Shown here one piece after another: positions 24,469 to 33,536 of a stretch of DNA of 55,089 nucleotides. Origin of the DNA: Nocardioides sp. (GTDB taxonomy: Bacteria > Actinomycetota > Actinomycetes > Propionibacteriales > Nocardioidaceae); assembly GCF_025964975.1 (NCBI RefSeq), contig NZ_JAOPXV010000211.1:1-55089 (forward strand), read 5' to 3'. Under the pieces are notes generated by a model that worked only from the letters and a program-made list of their open reading frames with translations, had not been told where the DNA came from and did not search any database. A program made the position numbers and the translations under genes. The stretch's first letter is position 1, and each line of letters starts with the position of its first letter.

Positions 24469-24500
24469 GCCCACATCCTGCCTCTCCCGGAGCGAGGTCC

Positions 24501-24506
24501 TAGGAT
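24501..24506 (+). promoter_or_regulatory. -10 box TAGGAT, leaderless punA
   Basis: TAGGAT lies six bases before the GTG at 24513. No ribosome binding site is seen. Confidence 0.5.
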
Positions 24507-24512
24507 CGCCCG

Positions 24513-25307
24513 GTGAACGACACCACCGCCCAAGCCCAGCAGGCCGCCGCGAAGCTGGCCGAGCTCACCGGCATCGAGCGCCACGACGTCGCCCTGGTCC
24601 TCGGCTCCGGCTGGTTGCCGGCCGTCGACGCGCTCGGTCCGGCCACTGCCGAGATCGCCACGACCGACCTGCCTGGCTTCCACGCGGCCGGGGTCGTGGG
24701 TCACTCGGGCAAGATCCGCAGCGTCGCCGTCGGTGACAAGCAGGTGCTGGTGTTCCTCAGCCGCACCCACTTCTACGAGGGCAAGGGCGTCGCTGCCGTG
24801 GTCCACCCCGTGCGTACGGCGGCAGCAGCGGGTTGCTCGACGATCGTGCTCACCAACGGCTGTGGCGGCCTGAAGGACACCTTCAGGCCCGGCCAGCCCG
24901 TGCTGATCTCCGACCACATCAACCTGACGGCCACCAGCCCGATCGAGGGCGCCAACTTCGTCGACCTCACCGATCTCTACTCGCCTCGCCTCCGGGCGCT
25001 GTGCAAGGAGATCGACCCCAGCCTCGACGAGGGCGTCTACGTCCAGTTCCCCGGCCCGCACTACGAGACCCCCGCCGAGATCGGCATGGTGCGCGCGATC
25101 GGTGGCCACCTCGTGGGCATGAGCACGACCCTCGAGGCCATCGCGGCCCGCGAGGCCGGCATGGAGGTGCTGGGGATCAGCCTGGTCACCAACCTCGCCG
25201 CCGGGATCAGCGGCGAACCCCTCGACCACGCGGAGGTCCTCGAGGCCGGCAAGGCCGCCGCCAGCCGGATGGGCGACCTCCTCGGCCAGATCGTGCCTGC
25301 CCTGTGA
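24513..25307 (+). CDS. punA: Purine-nucleoside phosphorylase
   Basis: 264 residues, trimeric (PNP class) type. It splits inosine, guanosine and their deoxy forms with phosphate into base and (deoxy)ribose-1-phosphate. Family blocks: [13 protein letters not shown] near the start, RTHFYEGK (phosphate-binding Arg/His), [40 protein letters not shown] (purine/ribose site) and [10 protein letters not shown]. Leaderless GTG start at 24513. An epimerase gene follows 13 bases later and may be co-transcribed. In M. tuberculosis the orthologue (Rv3307) sits beside the phosphosugar mutase gene; here that mutase lies 8 kb downstream with insertions between. Confidence 0.95.
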   Translation: MNDTTAQAQQAAAKLAELTGIERHDVALVLGSGWLPAVDALGPATAEIATTDLPGFHAAGVVGHSGKIRSVAVGDKQVLVFLSRTHFYEGKGVAAVVHPVRTAAAAGCSTIVLTNGCGGLKDTFRPGQPVLISDHINLTATSPIEGANFVDLTDLYSPRLRALCKEIDPSLDEGVYVQFPGPHYETPAEIGMVRAIGGHLVGMSTTLEAIAAREAGMEVLGISLVTNLAAGISGEPLDHAEVLEAGKAAASRMGDLLGQIVPAL

Positions 25308-25320
25308 ACGGCGCCGGCTG

Positions 25321-26130
25321 ATGCGCGTGCTGGTGACCGGCGCAGCCGGGTCGATCGGTCGCGTCGTGACCCTCGGTCTGTGCGAGCGCGGGCACGAGGT
25401 CGTGGGGCTCGACCTCGTCCCGGAGCCCGAGGGCTTCACCGGCAACTGGCACACCGTCGACTGCAGCGACCCGGAGGCCGTGCGTGCGGTCTTCGCCGAC
25501 GAGCACCTCGACGGCGTCGTCCACCTCGCCGGCATCCCCGATGAGCGAGACCTGCCCACCGAGCTCACCTCGCACGTCATCACCACGGCCGCGTTGCTCG
25601 ACGCCATGGTGGAGCATCGCGTCACCCGCATGGTCTACGCGAGCTCCAACCACGCCGTCGGTCGCAGCCCGCGCCCGGCCGAGGGCCATGGGCCGGTCTC
25701 CGACGACGCCCTCCCCCGCCCCGACACGTTCTACGGCGTGGCGAAGGTGGCGGCAGAGGCATTGCTGAGGCTGTACGCCGACCGCCACTCGATCGACGCG
25801 ATCAGCTGTCGCATCGGCAGCTTCCTGCCCGAGCCGGCGACCCACCGCAACCTCGCCACCTGGCTCTCCCCCGACGACGCCGTCCGCATGGTCGAGGCGG
25901 CGCTGACCGCAGCGGCACCCGGCTACGCGGTGGTCTACGGCATCAGCAACAACGCCGACGCCTGGTGGGACCTCGAGCCCGGTCGCCGGCTCGGCTACGA
26001 GCCGCAGGACGACGCGGCGACGTACCGCGACGGGATCGAGCCCCGCGACGAGGACGAGATGGAGGCAGCGCACGTCGGCGGCCCCTTTGCCGGTCCGGAG
26101 TTCTACCGACCGGCGCTCGACCTCGGGTGA
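25321..26130 (+). CDS. NAD-dependent epimerase/dehydratase (uronate dehydrogenase-like)
   Basis: 269 residues of the extended SDR fold. Nucleotide loop VLVTGAAGSIGRVVTLGLCE, VVHLAGIPDE, the catalytic YASSNHAVG (Ser) and FYGVAKVAAEALLR (Tyr-x3-Lys) are all present. The compact length and the ending around SNNADAWWDLEPGRRLGYEP match the group of uronate and similar sugar-acid dehydrogenases, which oxidise hexuronates to aldarate lactones. It follows punA at 13 bases and precedes the GAF/PucR regulator by 9 bases, so all three may share a message. Substrate inference is tentative. Confidence 0.85.
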   Translation: MRVLVTGAAGSIGRVVTLGLCERGHEVVGLDLVPEPEGFTGNWHTVDCSDPEAVRAVFADEHLDGVVHLAGIPDERDLPTELTSHVITTAALLDAMVEHRVTRMVYASSNHAVGRSPRPAEGHGPVSDDALPRPDTFYGVAKVAAEALLRLYADRHSIDAISCRIGSFLPEPATHRNLATWLSPDDAVRMVEAALTAAAPGYAVVYGISNNADAWWDLEPGRRLGYEPQDDAATYRDGIEPRDEDEMEAAHVGGPFAGPEFYRPALDLG

Positions 26131-26139
26131 GCGGCTGAC

Positions 26140-27945
26140 GTGGCCGACGCCGACGCGAGCTTCCTCGACCTCCTCTACTCCGGCGCGGACCGCGCCGAGT
26201 TCGACCGCTTCGTCGAGGCCCACCCCGGGCGCGCCGGCGACTACGACCGCGCGCTCCGCCTGCGTGACGTGATCGCGCGCCATCGCGCCCGCGAGGCCGA
26301 GCTGTCAGCGCTCTACGAGACCGCGCACGACCTGACCGCGATCCGCGACCTGGACGAGATCCTCACCGCCATCGTCCGGCGGGCCCGCGTGCTGCTGGGC
26401 GCCGACATGACCTACCTCTCGCTGAACGACGAGGTCGAGGGCGCCTCCTACATGAAGGTCACCGACGGCGCGCTGACCCAGGAGTTCAGGACACTTCGAC
26501 TGCCACTGGGCACCGGGCTGTTGGGCCTGGTCGCCCAGACCGGCGCGCCCTACTTCACCGCGGACTACCGCGCAGACGCCCGGTTCGTGCACCGACACGA
26601 CATCGACGACGCGGTGGCGGGCGAGGGCATCCGGGCGATCCTGGGCGTGCCCCTGCTCGTCGAGGGCCGCGTGATCGGCGCGCTGCTCGCTGTGCACCGC
26701 ACCGTGCGACAGTTCCCGCCCGACGAGGTCTCGCTGCTGATGTCGTTCGCGGCGCACGCGTCCGTCGCCCTGGAGAACGCGCGGCTCTTCGCCCGGCTCG
26801 ACGAGGCCAACCGGACGATCTCCGCGCACGCGACGTCGGTGGAGGCGGCCGCGCTGGCGCACGAGCAGATGACCGACCTGCTCCTCGCCGGCGGCGGCGT
26901 GGCGGAGGTGGTGGAGGTGCTCGCGCAGGTGCTGGACGGGGACGTGGCCGCCTGGGACCCCGCCGCTCAGCTCCTGGCCGGGTCCGACGTGGACGACCGC
27001 ACAGCGATCCTCGAGGTCGCCAGGGAGTCGGCCCGCTCCGGACACGCGATCCAGGCCGGGGACACCTGGGTCGCAGCGGCGGTTGCGGCGGGAGAGCACG
27101 TCACCACCGTGATCCTGCACGGCAGGACCAGCCCCCTCGACCCGGTCGAGCAGCGGACCCTGGAGCGCGGCGCCCTCGTCACGGCGCTGGTGCTCGTGTT
27201 CGCGCGCAGTGTCGCGGAGGCCAGCGAGCGCCTCGGCACCCAGCTGCTGGTCGACCTCGTCGAGGGTCGCGAGCTGGACCCCGACCGGCTGCGCGAGCGA
27301 GCGCGCCGGCACACGTTCGACCCGGACGCCCAGCTGGTCCTGGCCACCGCCATCATCGACGGTGACCGCGGCGCGGCAGCGCGAGCCGCATCGCGCTTCG
27401 CCGTCCAGCACCGCGGGATCTCCGCGGACCACCACGGCGACCTGCTCGTGCTGGCCCCGGCCGCCGACGCGATCGCCTTCGGAACGTTGGTCCTGGCAGC
27501 CCTCGGCGCACGCGCCACCGTGGGGGTCGCCACGACGTCCGTCGGCACCGTGCCCGCGGCGTACGACTCCTCGCACCGTGCCGCCATCGCCCTGCGTGCC
27601 TTGGGACGGCACGGCGAGGTGGGTGACGTGTCCTCCCTCGGCATGGCCAGCCTCCTCTTGGGTGAGGCGACCCCGGAGGCCGTCACCCACTACGTCGAGA
27701 GCACCCTGGGTCCGGTGCTGGCCCACGACGCCCAGCGGGGTACGGCGCTGCTGTCTACCCTCGAGGCGTGGTTCGACCGCGCCGGCTCCATCGCAGGCGC
27801 GGCCGAGGCACTCCACGTGCACCCCAACACCGTCAGCCAGCGCCTGGCCCGGATCGGGGAGCTGCTCGGTCCGTCGTGGCGCGAGCCGTCCGCAGCCCTG
27901 GAACTCCAAGTCGCCCTGCGGATGCTGAAGCTCCAGAACCTGTGA
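26140..27945 (+). CDS. GAF-domain transcriptional regulator with PucR-type C-terminal HTH
   Basis: 601 residues, GTG start. A charged N-terminus (about 1-65) leads to a GAF domain (about 66-220: VRRARVLLGADMTYLSLND, GTGLLGLVAQTG, GIRAILGVPLLVEG, SFAAHASVALENARLF). A middle sensor-like region follows. The C-terminus (about 540-600) has FDRAGSIAGAAEALHVHPNT and VSQRLARIGELLG, the helix-turn-helix of the PucR/CdaR family. It is followed by the 3-hydroxybutyrate dehydrogenase and an MHS transporter gene on the same strand, so it probably activates or represses that pair in response to a small ligand bound by GAF. No operator could be pointed out with confidence. Confidence 0.88.
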   Translation: MADADASFLDLLYSGADRAEFDRFVEAHPGRAGDYDRALRLRDVIARHRAREAELSALYETAHDLTAIRDLDEILTAIVRRARVLLGADMTYLSLNDEVEGASYMKVTDGALTQEFRTLRLPLGTGLLGLVAQTGAPYFTADYRADARFVHRHDIDDAVAGEGIRAILGVPLLVEGRVIGALLAVHRTVRQFPPDEVSLLMSFAAHASVALENARLFARLDEANRTISAHATSVEAAALAHEQMTDLLLAGGGVAEVVEVLAQVLDGDVAAWDPAAQLLAGSDVDDRTAILEVARESARSGHAIQAGDTWVAAAVAAGEHVTTVILHGRTSPLDPVEQRTLERGALVTALVLVFARSVAEASERLGTQLLVDLVEGRELDPDRLRERARRHTFDPDAQLVLATAIIDGDRGAAARAASRFAVQHRGISADHHGDLLVLAPAADAIAFGTLVLAALGARATVGVATTSVGTVPAAYDSSHRAAIALRALGRHGEVGDVSSLGMASLLLGEATPEAVTHYVESTLGPVLAHDAQRGTALLSTLEAWFDRAGSIAGAAEALHVHPNTVSQRLARIGELLGPSWREPSAALELQVALRMLKLQNL

Positions 27946-28010
27946 TGCCAGCACATGTCGCCCGACGGACTGTGGCGCCTCACCACATAGCGGAGGTCCT
28001 CGGCCGGCCC

Positions 28011-28016
28011 TAGCGT
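28011..28016 (+). promoter_or_regulatory. -10 box TAGCGT upstream of bdhA
   Basis: TAGCGT lies seven bases before the ATG at 28024, supporting that start over a GTG at 28015. Confidence 0.4.
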
Positions 28017-28023
28017 GAGCGCC

Positions 28024-28815
28024 ATGCCTGAGAGCCACGTCACACCGAGCACGCCGGGTCGGTCCAGCGCCCTGTACGGTCGCGCGGCCGTCGTCACCGG
28101 CGGTGCGAGCGGCATCGGTGCTGCTGTCGCCACCCGACTGGCCGAGGCCGGCGCCAGCATCATCGTCGTTGACCGCGACGCCGAGGGCGCCGAGCGCGTG
28201 GCAGACCTCGTCCGCGGCAAGGCGCTGACCCTCGACCTCGCCGACGGAGACGCTGTCACCGCAGCGATGGAGGGCGTCAAGGCCGACATCCTCGTCAACA
28301 ACGCGGGCATCCAGCACGTGGCACCGATCGAGGACTTCGAGCCGGCCATGTTCCGCCAGATCCACGCGATCATGCTCGAAGCGCCCTTCCGGCTGGCCCA
28401 GGCGCTGCTGCCCGGGATGTACGCCCGCGGCTGGGGCCGGCTCATCCACGTCTCCTCGGTGCACGGCCACCGTGCGTCGGCGTACAAGAGCGCCTATGTC
28501 AGCGCCAAGCACGGCCTGGAGGGGCTCTCCAAGGTGATCGCCCTCGAGGCCGCCGAGCACGGGGTCACGAGCAACACGATCTGTCCGGGCTACGTCCGCA
28601 CCCCCCTGGTGGAGGGCCAGATCGCCGACCAGGCCTCGACGCACGGCATCCCCGAGGGCGAGGTGGTCGAGCGGGTCCTGCTCGAGCGCTCGGCGCTCAA
28701 GCGGCTGGTCGAGCCCGAGGAGGTCGCCGAGGTCGTGCACTTCCTGTGCAGCGACGCCGCCCGGTCGATGACCGGTTCCTCCTACCTGATGGACGGCGGC
28801 TGGACCGCCGCCTGA
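28024..28815 (+). CDS. bdhA: 3-hydroxybutyrate dehydrogenase
   Basis: 263 residues of the classical short-chain dehydrogenase family. VVTGGASGIGAAVATRLAEA binds NAD, ILVNNAGIQHVAPIEDF is the NNAG strand, and VSSVHGHRASAYKSAYVSAK gives the Ser-Tyr-Lys catalytic set. The NAGIQHVAPIE run, the VHGHRAS segment and the NTICPGYVRTPLVE stretch match 3-hydroxybutyrate dehydrogenases specifically. It oxidises (R)-3-hydroxybutyrate to acetoacetate, for use of polyhydroxybutyrate or external 3-hydroxybutyrate. The transporter gene behind it (61 bases) and the GAF/PucR regulator in front fit uptake and use of this acid. Confidence 0.9.
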   Translation: MPESHVTPSTPGRSSALYGRAAVVTGGASGIGAAVATRLAEAGASIIVVDRDAEGAERVADLVRGKALTLDLADGDAVTAAMEGVKADILVNNAGIQHVAPIEDFEPAMFRQIHAIMLEAPFRLAQALLPGMYARGWGRLIHVSSVHGHRASAYKSAYVSAKHGLEGLSKVIALEAAEHGVTSNTICPGYVRTPLVEGQIADQASTHGIPEGEVVERVLLERSALKRLVEPEEVAEVVHFLCSDAARSMTGSSYLMDGGWTAA

Positions 28816-28876
28816 GCACCTCCCAGTCCGTCCCACCCTGCACAGCACCTAGAGTCCGACCGAGAAAGGGATCCCC

Positions 28877-30250
28877 ATGCCCACGTCCACGCAGTCCCCC
28901 GGCAGCCCGCCCGACGCCGACGAGCAGCCCAAGACGAACATCGTCAAGGTCGTCTTCGCGTCGCTGATCGGCACCGCCGTCGAGTGGTACGACTTCTTCC
29001 TCTACGGCTCGGCAGCCGCGCTCGTCTTCGGCGCCCTGTTCTTCCCCGAGAACGAGCCCGCGACCGCGACGATGCTGGCTTTCGGCACCTACGCGCTGGG
29101 CTTCGTGGCCCGACCGCTCGGCGGGATCGTCTTCGGCCACTTCGGCGACCGGGTCGGCCGCAAGAAGATGCTGGTCACCTCCCTGCTGCTGATGGGGGTC
29201 GCCACCTTCGCGATCGGGCTGCTGCCGACGTACGCCACGATCGGCATCGGGGCGCCGATCCTGCTGCTGACCTGCCGGCTGGTCCAGGGCTTCGCGGTCG
29301 GCGGCGAGTGGGGCGGTGCCGTCCTGATGGCGGCCGAGCACGGGGACGACGCCAGGCGCGGGTTCTGGTCGTCGTGGCCGCAGGCCGGTGTGGCGCTGGG
29401 CAACTTGTTCGCCACCGGTGTCCTCTGGGTGCTGGCAGCCGTCCAGTCCGACGACGCCTTCAATGCGTGGGGCTGGCGCATCCCTTTCCTGCTGAGCGCG
29501 GTGCTCGTCATCATCGGCCTGTGGGTCCGCCTCTCGATCGAGGAGTCCCCCGTCTTCAAGGAGGCCCAGGCCGAGATCCAGTCCACGGACCGGAAGCACG
29601 TGCCGATCCTCCAGGTCATCAAGCTCTACCCCCGCGAGGTCTTCGTCGCGATGGGCATGCGGATGGCGGAGAACATCTCCTACTACCTCTTCACCGTCAT
29701 CTCGATCACGTTCCTCACCACCTACGTCGGCACGACCGGCGACAAGAGCATCATCCTGAAGGCTCTGCTCATCGGCGCGGTCGTGCACTTCACCGCGATC
29801 CCGCTCCTCGGGGCCCTCTCCGACCGGGTCGGCCGTCGCCCGCTCTATGTCGTCGGCGCGGTCGGGGTCGCTGCCTGGTCGTGGGTCTTCTTCGACCTGA
29901 TCACCAGCAAGGACGAGTCCAAGATCATCCTCGCGGTCGTCGTCGGACTGATCCTGCATGCGTTCATGTATGCCCCGCAGGCTGCCTTCTTCTCCGAGCT
30001 GTTCGGCACCTCGGTCCGTTACACCGGTGCCTCGGTGGGCTACCAGCTCGCCTCGATCTTCGCCGGTGCGCTCGCTCCCATTATCGCGATCAAGCTGCTC
30101 GGGGCCGCGACGGAGGGCGACACCAACGTCGACTCGGTGGCGATCTACATGACGATCGCGTCGGTGATCACGTTGATCGCGGTCTACTTCGCCAAGGAGA
30201 CGCGAGCGTCCTCGCTGCGCCATGACCGGGTGCTGCCCGACGCGCACTGA
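28877..30250 (+). CDS. MHS-family MFS transporter
   Basis: 457 residues with about twelve hydrophobic helices. The run SLIGTAVEWYDFFLYGSAAA at the first helix and the loop FGDRVGRKKMLVTSLLLMG between helices 2 and 3 are the marks of metabolite:proton symporters (MHS family: shikimate, proline/betaine, citrate and similar acids). The neighbouring bdhA suggests 3-hydroxybutyrate or a related carboxylate as substrate, which is an inference from position. A TAGAGT box (28851-28856 region) and a GAAAGGG site before the ATG suggest it also has its own promoter. A strong hairpin follows the stop. Confidence 0.9.
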   Translation: MPTSTQSPGSPPDADEQPKTNIVKVVFASLIGTAVEWYDFFLYGSAAALVFGALFFPENEPATATMLAFGTYALGFVARPLGGIVFGHFGDRVGRKKMLVTSLLLMGVATFAIGLLPTYATIGIGAPILLLTCRLVQGFAVGGEWGGAVLMAAEHGDDARRGFWSSWPQAGVALGNLFATGVLWVLAAVQSDDAFNAWGWRIPFLLSAVLVIIGLWVRLSIEESPVFKEAQAEIQSTDRKHVPILQVIKLYPREVFVAMGMRMAENISYYLFTVISITFLTTYVGTTGDKSIILKALLIGAVVHFTAIPLLGALSDRVGRRPLYVVGAVGVAAWSWVFFDLITSKDESKIILAVVVGLILHAFMYAPQAAFFSELFGTSVRYTGASVGYQLASIFAGALAPIIAIKLLGAATEGDTNVDSVAIYMTIASVITLIAVYFAKETRASSLRHDRVLPDAH

Positions 30251-30266
30251 GCCGCGCCGACGCCGG

Positions 30267-30296
30267 GGGCCGGTCCGCATCGCTGCGGGCCGGCCC
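30267..30296 (+). terminator. Hairpin terminator after the MHS transporter
   Basis: GGGCCGGTCCGCA (30267-30279) pairs with TGCGGGCCGGCCC (30284-30296) around a 4-base loop; 12 Watson-Crick pairs and one G-T. No clear T run follows, as is common in GC-rich actinobacteria. Confidence 0.6.
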
Positions 30297-30310
30297 TTCG
30301 GCGCACCCCC

Positions 30311-30341
30311 TTGACCTCGAGTGCACTCGAAGGCAGAGACT
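30311..30341 (+). promoter_or_regulatory. MerR-type promoter with 19-base spacer and central palindrome, copy 1
   Basis: -35 TTGACC (30311-30316), spacer of 19 bases, -10 GAGACT (30336-30341), then six bases to the MerR ATG. The spacer holds the perfect palindrome TCGAGTGCACTCGA (30317-30330). A 19-base spacer with a dyad inside is the hallmark of MerR-activated promoters, where the regulator twists the DNA. It drives the merR gene itself. Confidence 0.75.
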
Positions 30342-30347
30342 GGCGCC

Positions 30348-30719
30348 ATGAGCCTGACCATCGCCGAGGCCGCAGAGCGCACGGGCCTGACCGCACACAC
30401 ACTGCGCTACTACGAGCGCGACGGACTCATGCGCACCGCCGTCCGCCGGTCCGCCGCCGGGCACCGCGCCTACGACGAGGCCGACCTGACCTGGATCAGC
30501 CTCATCTCCAAGCTGCGGGCGACCGGGATGCCGATCCGCGACGTGAAGCTGTACGCCGCGCTCGTGCGCGCCGGCACCGGAAACGAGGCAGAGCGCCTCG
30601 CGCTGCTGGAGGCGCACCGGCAGCGGGTGCTCCAGCAGCTCGACGAGGTGCGCTCGCACCTGGGTGCCATCGAGCACAAGATCCAGATCTACCACGGCGC
30701 CGTCCTCGACCGGGCTTGA
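30348..30719 (+). CDS. MerR-family transcriptional regulator
   Basis: 123 residues. The N-terminal winged helix-turn-helix is typical: LTIAEAAERTGLTAHTLRYY followed by ERDGLM. A dimerisation coiled coil fills the last 50 residues (RQRVLQQLDEVRSHLGAIE). No cysteine cluster for metals or redox sensing is seen, so it probably senses an organic ligand. The ATG at 30348 is chosen because the promoter's -10 ends six bases before it. The next gene is an aldo/keto reductase preceded by a second copy of the same promoter-operator, so the reductase is almost surely the target. The TGA stop lies inside the -35 box of that second promoter. Confidence 0.92.
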   Translation: MSLTIAEAAERTGLTAHTLRYYERDGLMRTAVRRSAAGHRAYDEADLTWISLISKLRATGMPIRDVKLYAALVRAGTGNEAERLALLEAHRQRVLQQLDEVRSHLGAIEHKIQIYHGAVLDRA

Positions 30720-30746
30720 CTTCGAGCGCACTCCAACGCGTTGACT
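30716..30746 (+). promoter_or_regulatory. MerR-type promoter copy 2, for the aldo/keto reductase
   Basis: -35 TTGACT (30716-30721), 19-base spacer, -10 TTGACT (30741-30746), six bases to the ATG at 30753. The spacer starts with TCGAGCGCACTCCA (30722-30735), which matches 12 of 14 bases of the copy-1 palindrome. The -35 overlaps the merR stop codon. Confidence 0.75.
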
Positions 30747-30752
30747 CCTCCC

Positions 30753-31736
<984 letters not shown>

Positions 31737-31742
31737 GACTGG

Positions 31743-31797
31743 CCGGGTCGAGTGATCGGCCCCACCGTGGATGGAGCCACTTCATCACTCGACTCGG
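31743..31797. terminator. Inverted repeat between convergent genes
   Basis: CCGGGTCGAGTGAT (31743-31756) and ATCACTCGACTCGG (31784-31797) pair with one mismatch around a 27-base loop. It lies between the stops of the aldo/keto reductase and the leftward DUF2252 gene and could end both messages. Confidence 0.5.
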
Positions 31798-31803
31798 CGG
31801 AAC

Positions 31804-33123
31804 TCAGGTCGCGGCGATCCCCATCCGTCCCTCGCGGAAAGCATCGACGAACATCGTGTGGTCCTCCCGGACCCGCATGGCGTAGTCGATGCCCCACTGG
31901 CACAGCCACTCGTTGAACTCGCGCCGCCGACCCTTCAGGGAGTCCACGATCGCCTTCTCCACCTGGATGTCGACGAGGTCCTGCTCGCTGTCCTCGTCGG
32001 AGGCGCAGTGGACCTTCGCAGTGGCCCGCCCGAGAAGCTCGACCACCGCCTGCATGTCCTCGGGCTCGTTGATGTTGGCCCAGTCGAGGTCGACCTCGTA
32101 GGGCGACATCTCCCGCACGACGTAGCCGATCCCGTCGAGGAGGGTGTGACCGAGCAGGGGGTCGGTATGGACCTGGAGCGCGCGCTGGCTGACCGCGGTC
32201 CGGTGCCCCTCGTGCTCGAAGTAGTCGTCCACCTCGGCGGAGTCGACGAAGCGCGACACCGCCGGGATGTTGGCCTGCTTCATCGACAGCACCACGTCGT
32301 TGTCGAGCGCCTGGCTGTAGCCCTCGACGAGGACGTTGTAGGCCGGCAGGCCGGCGCTGCCGATGCCGAAGCCGGACATCCCGACGACGTCGCGCAGCTC
32401 GTAGAACAACGACCGGTCGAAGCGCTTGGACTCCGGGATGGTCTCCAGGTAGTCGCGGAAGGCGGCCACCACCTTCCTCCGCTCCTCCCGATCCAGCCGG
32501 CGGGCACCGCCGTCGTCGGCGAAGCGGCGCACCCCCTTGGTCAGCACCGTCACCTCGTCGAGCAGGTCGGCGCGCCGCAGGCAGCGCGCACTCTCCAGGG
32601 CGACCAGCACCGGGCCGTCGGCGTTGTCGAGGTTGATGCCGAAGTCGTCGTCGTCGTCGGTCCGCGCGTAGTGGTCGACCTGGGCGAGGTAGGAGCGCAG
32701 GTAGCGCGCGATCAGCTTGCGCACGGCGTCCTCCGGCAACGCCTTCTGCCAGCCGATCAGGGCCAGGGACGCGACGAACCGCTGCAGGTCCCACACGTAG
32801 CGCCCGAGGTAGGCCTCATCGAAGTCGTTGACGTCGAAGATGAGCCGGCCGTCGGAGTTGAGGTAGGTGCCGAAGTTCTCGACGTGCAGGTCGCCGTGGA
32901 TCCAGATGCGCTCCGACCCGTGGTCGCACCAGTCCTCGGACTCCTGGGTGACGTCGTTGTAGAACAGGCAGGCCGAACCGCGGTAGAAGGCATGCGGGTC
33001 GAGCGCCATCTTGCGGTACTTCGCCCGGAAGGCCACCGGGTCGGCGCGCATCAGCGGCGCGAACGCCTCCCGGATGACGTCGACGATGGTCTCCGTGCGC
33101 CCCGACGTGTTCACCCGTGCCAT
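31804..33123 (-). CDS. DUF2252 family protein
   Basis: 439 residues. FRAKYRKMALDPHAFYRGSA at the start and RIWIHGDLHVENFGTY then FDVNDFDEAYLG match DUF2252. The HGDLHxxN and DxNDFD blocks look like the catalytic and metal loops of aminoglycoside-phosphotransferase-like kinases, so a kinase-type fold is likely. The substrate is unknown and no activity is established for the family as far as I know. Cytoplasmic, with no membrane segment. The minus-strand TAGAGT box six bases before the ATG suggests a leaderless message. Confidence 0.85.
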   Translation of the reverse strand: MARVNTSGRTETIVDVIREAFAPLMRADPVAFRAKYRKMALDPHAFYRGSACLFYNDVTQESEDWCDHGSERIWIHGDLHVENFGTYLNSDGRLIFDVNDFDEAYLGRYVWDLQRFVASLALIGWQKALPEDAVRKLIARYLRSYLAQVDHYARTDDDDDFGINLDNADGPVLVALESARCLRRADLLDEVTVLTKGVRRFADDGGARRLDREERRKVVAAFRDYLETIPESKRFDRSLFYELRDVVGMSGFGIGSAGLPAYNVLVEGYSQALDNDVVLSMKQANIPAVSRFVDSAEVDDYFEHEGHRTAVSQRALQVHTDPLLGHTLLDGIGYVVREMSPYEVDLDWANINEPEDMQAVVELLGRATAKVHCASDEDSEQDLVDIQVEKAIVDSLKGRRREFNEWLCQWGIDYAMRVREDHTMFVDAFREGRMGIAAT

Positions 33124-33129
33124 GGCCGC

Positions 33130-33135
33130 ACTCTA
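33130..33135 (-). promoter_or_regulatory. -10 box TAGAGT, leaderless DUF2252 gene
   Basis: Minus-strand TAGAGT lies six bases before the ATG at 33123. Confidence 0.45.
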
Positions 33136-33233
33136 GGCCCCGCCCTGTGGCCGCGCCCGTTGACAGTCGCCCGAGAGCAGGGGTTTGGTGGCGTGAGTAC
33201 GCCGCCAGCGACCCACCGGCCGAGGGGGACCCG

Positions 33234-33498
33234 ATGCCCGAGGACCAGCAGCAGGAGCCCAGCACGGACTCCACCTCGACGTCCTCGGGAGATGCCGGAC
33301 CCGGACGACGTCCCCCAGGAGACGATCGAGCGGCTCGATGCCGAACGCGAGGAGCGCCTGGACCCCGACAACCGATCGGAGAACGTGGAGGTCGACAACA
33401 CGGACCGGACGTTTGATCCCGACGCGGGCCGTTTCACCGACGACCCCGACCACGACCCCGAGGACCAGCCCTTCGCAGACGGCGGCAACGAGGCCTGA
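33234..33498 (+). pseudogene. Small acidic protein, probably frameshifted near 33291
   Basis: A GAGGGGG site (33221-33227) stands well before the ATG at 33234, which reads MPEDQQQEPSTDSTSTSSG. From 33292 another frame gives a conserved-looking acidic protein: MPDPDDVPQETIERLDAERE, then ERLDPDNRSENVEVDNTDRT and FDPDAGRFTDDPDHDPEDQP, ending at 33498. Small proteins of this DNTDRTFD type occur in actinobacteria and lack a known role. The good ribosome site and the conserved body are thus in different frames, offset by one extra base around 33285-33292. Alternatives: translation begins at the ATG at 33292 (68 residues), whose GGGAG is too close, or the base is a sequencing error. Confidence 0.5.
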
Positions 33499-33524
33499 GC
33501 GCACCGGCGGCGGCGGCGGAGCGA

Positions 33525-33530
33525 TAGCGT
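33525..33530 (+). promoter_or_regulatory. -10 box TAGCGT, leaderless phosphosugar mutase
   Basis: TAGCGT lies six bases before the ATG at 33537. Confidence 0.45.
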
Positions 33531-33536
33531 CGGGCC

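Noticed and set aside
26305..28848. 847-codon minus-strand open frame
   Set aside because: Runs antisense over the GAF regulator and bdhA, both with clear domains. Its translation is His/Arg/Gly-rich noise.
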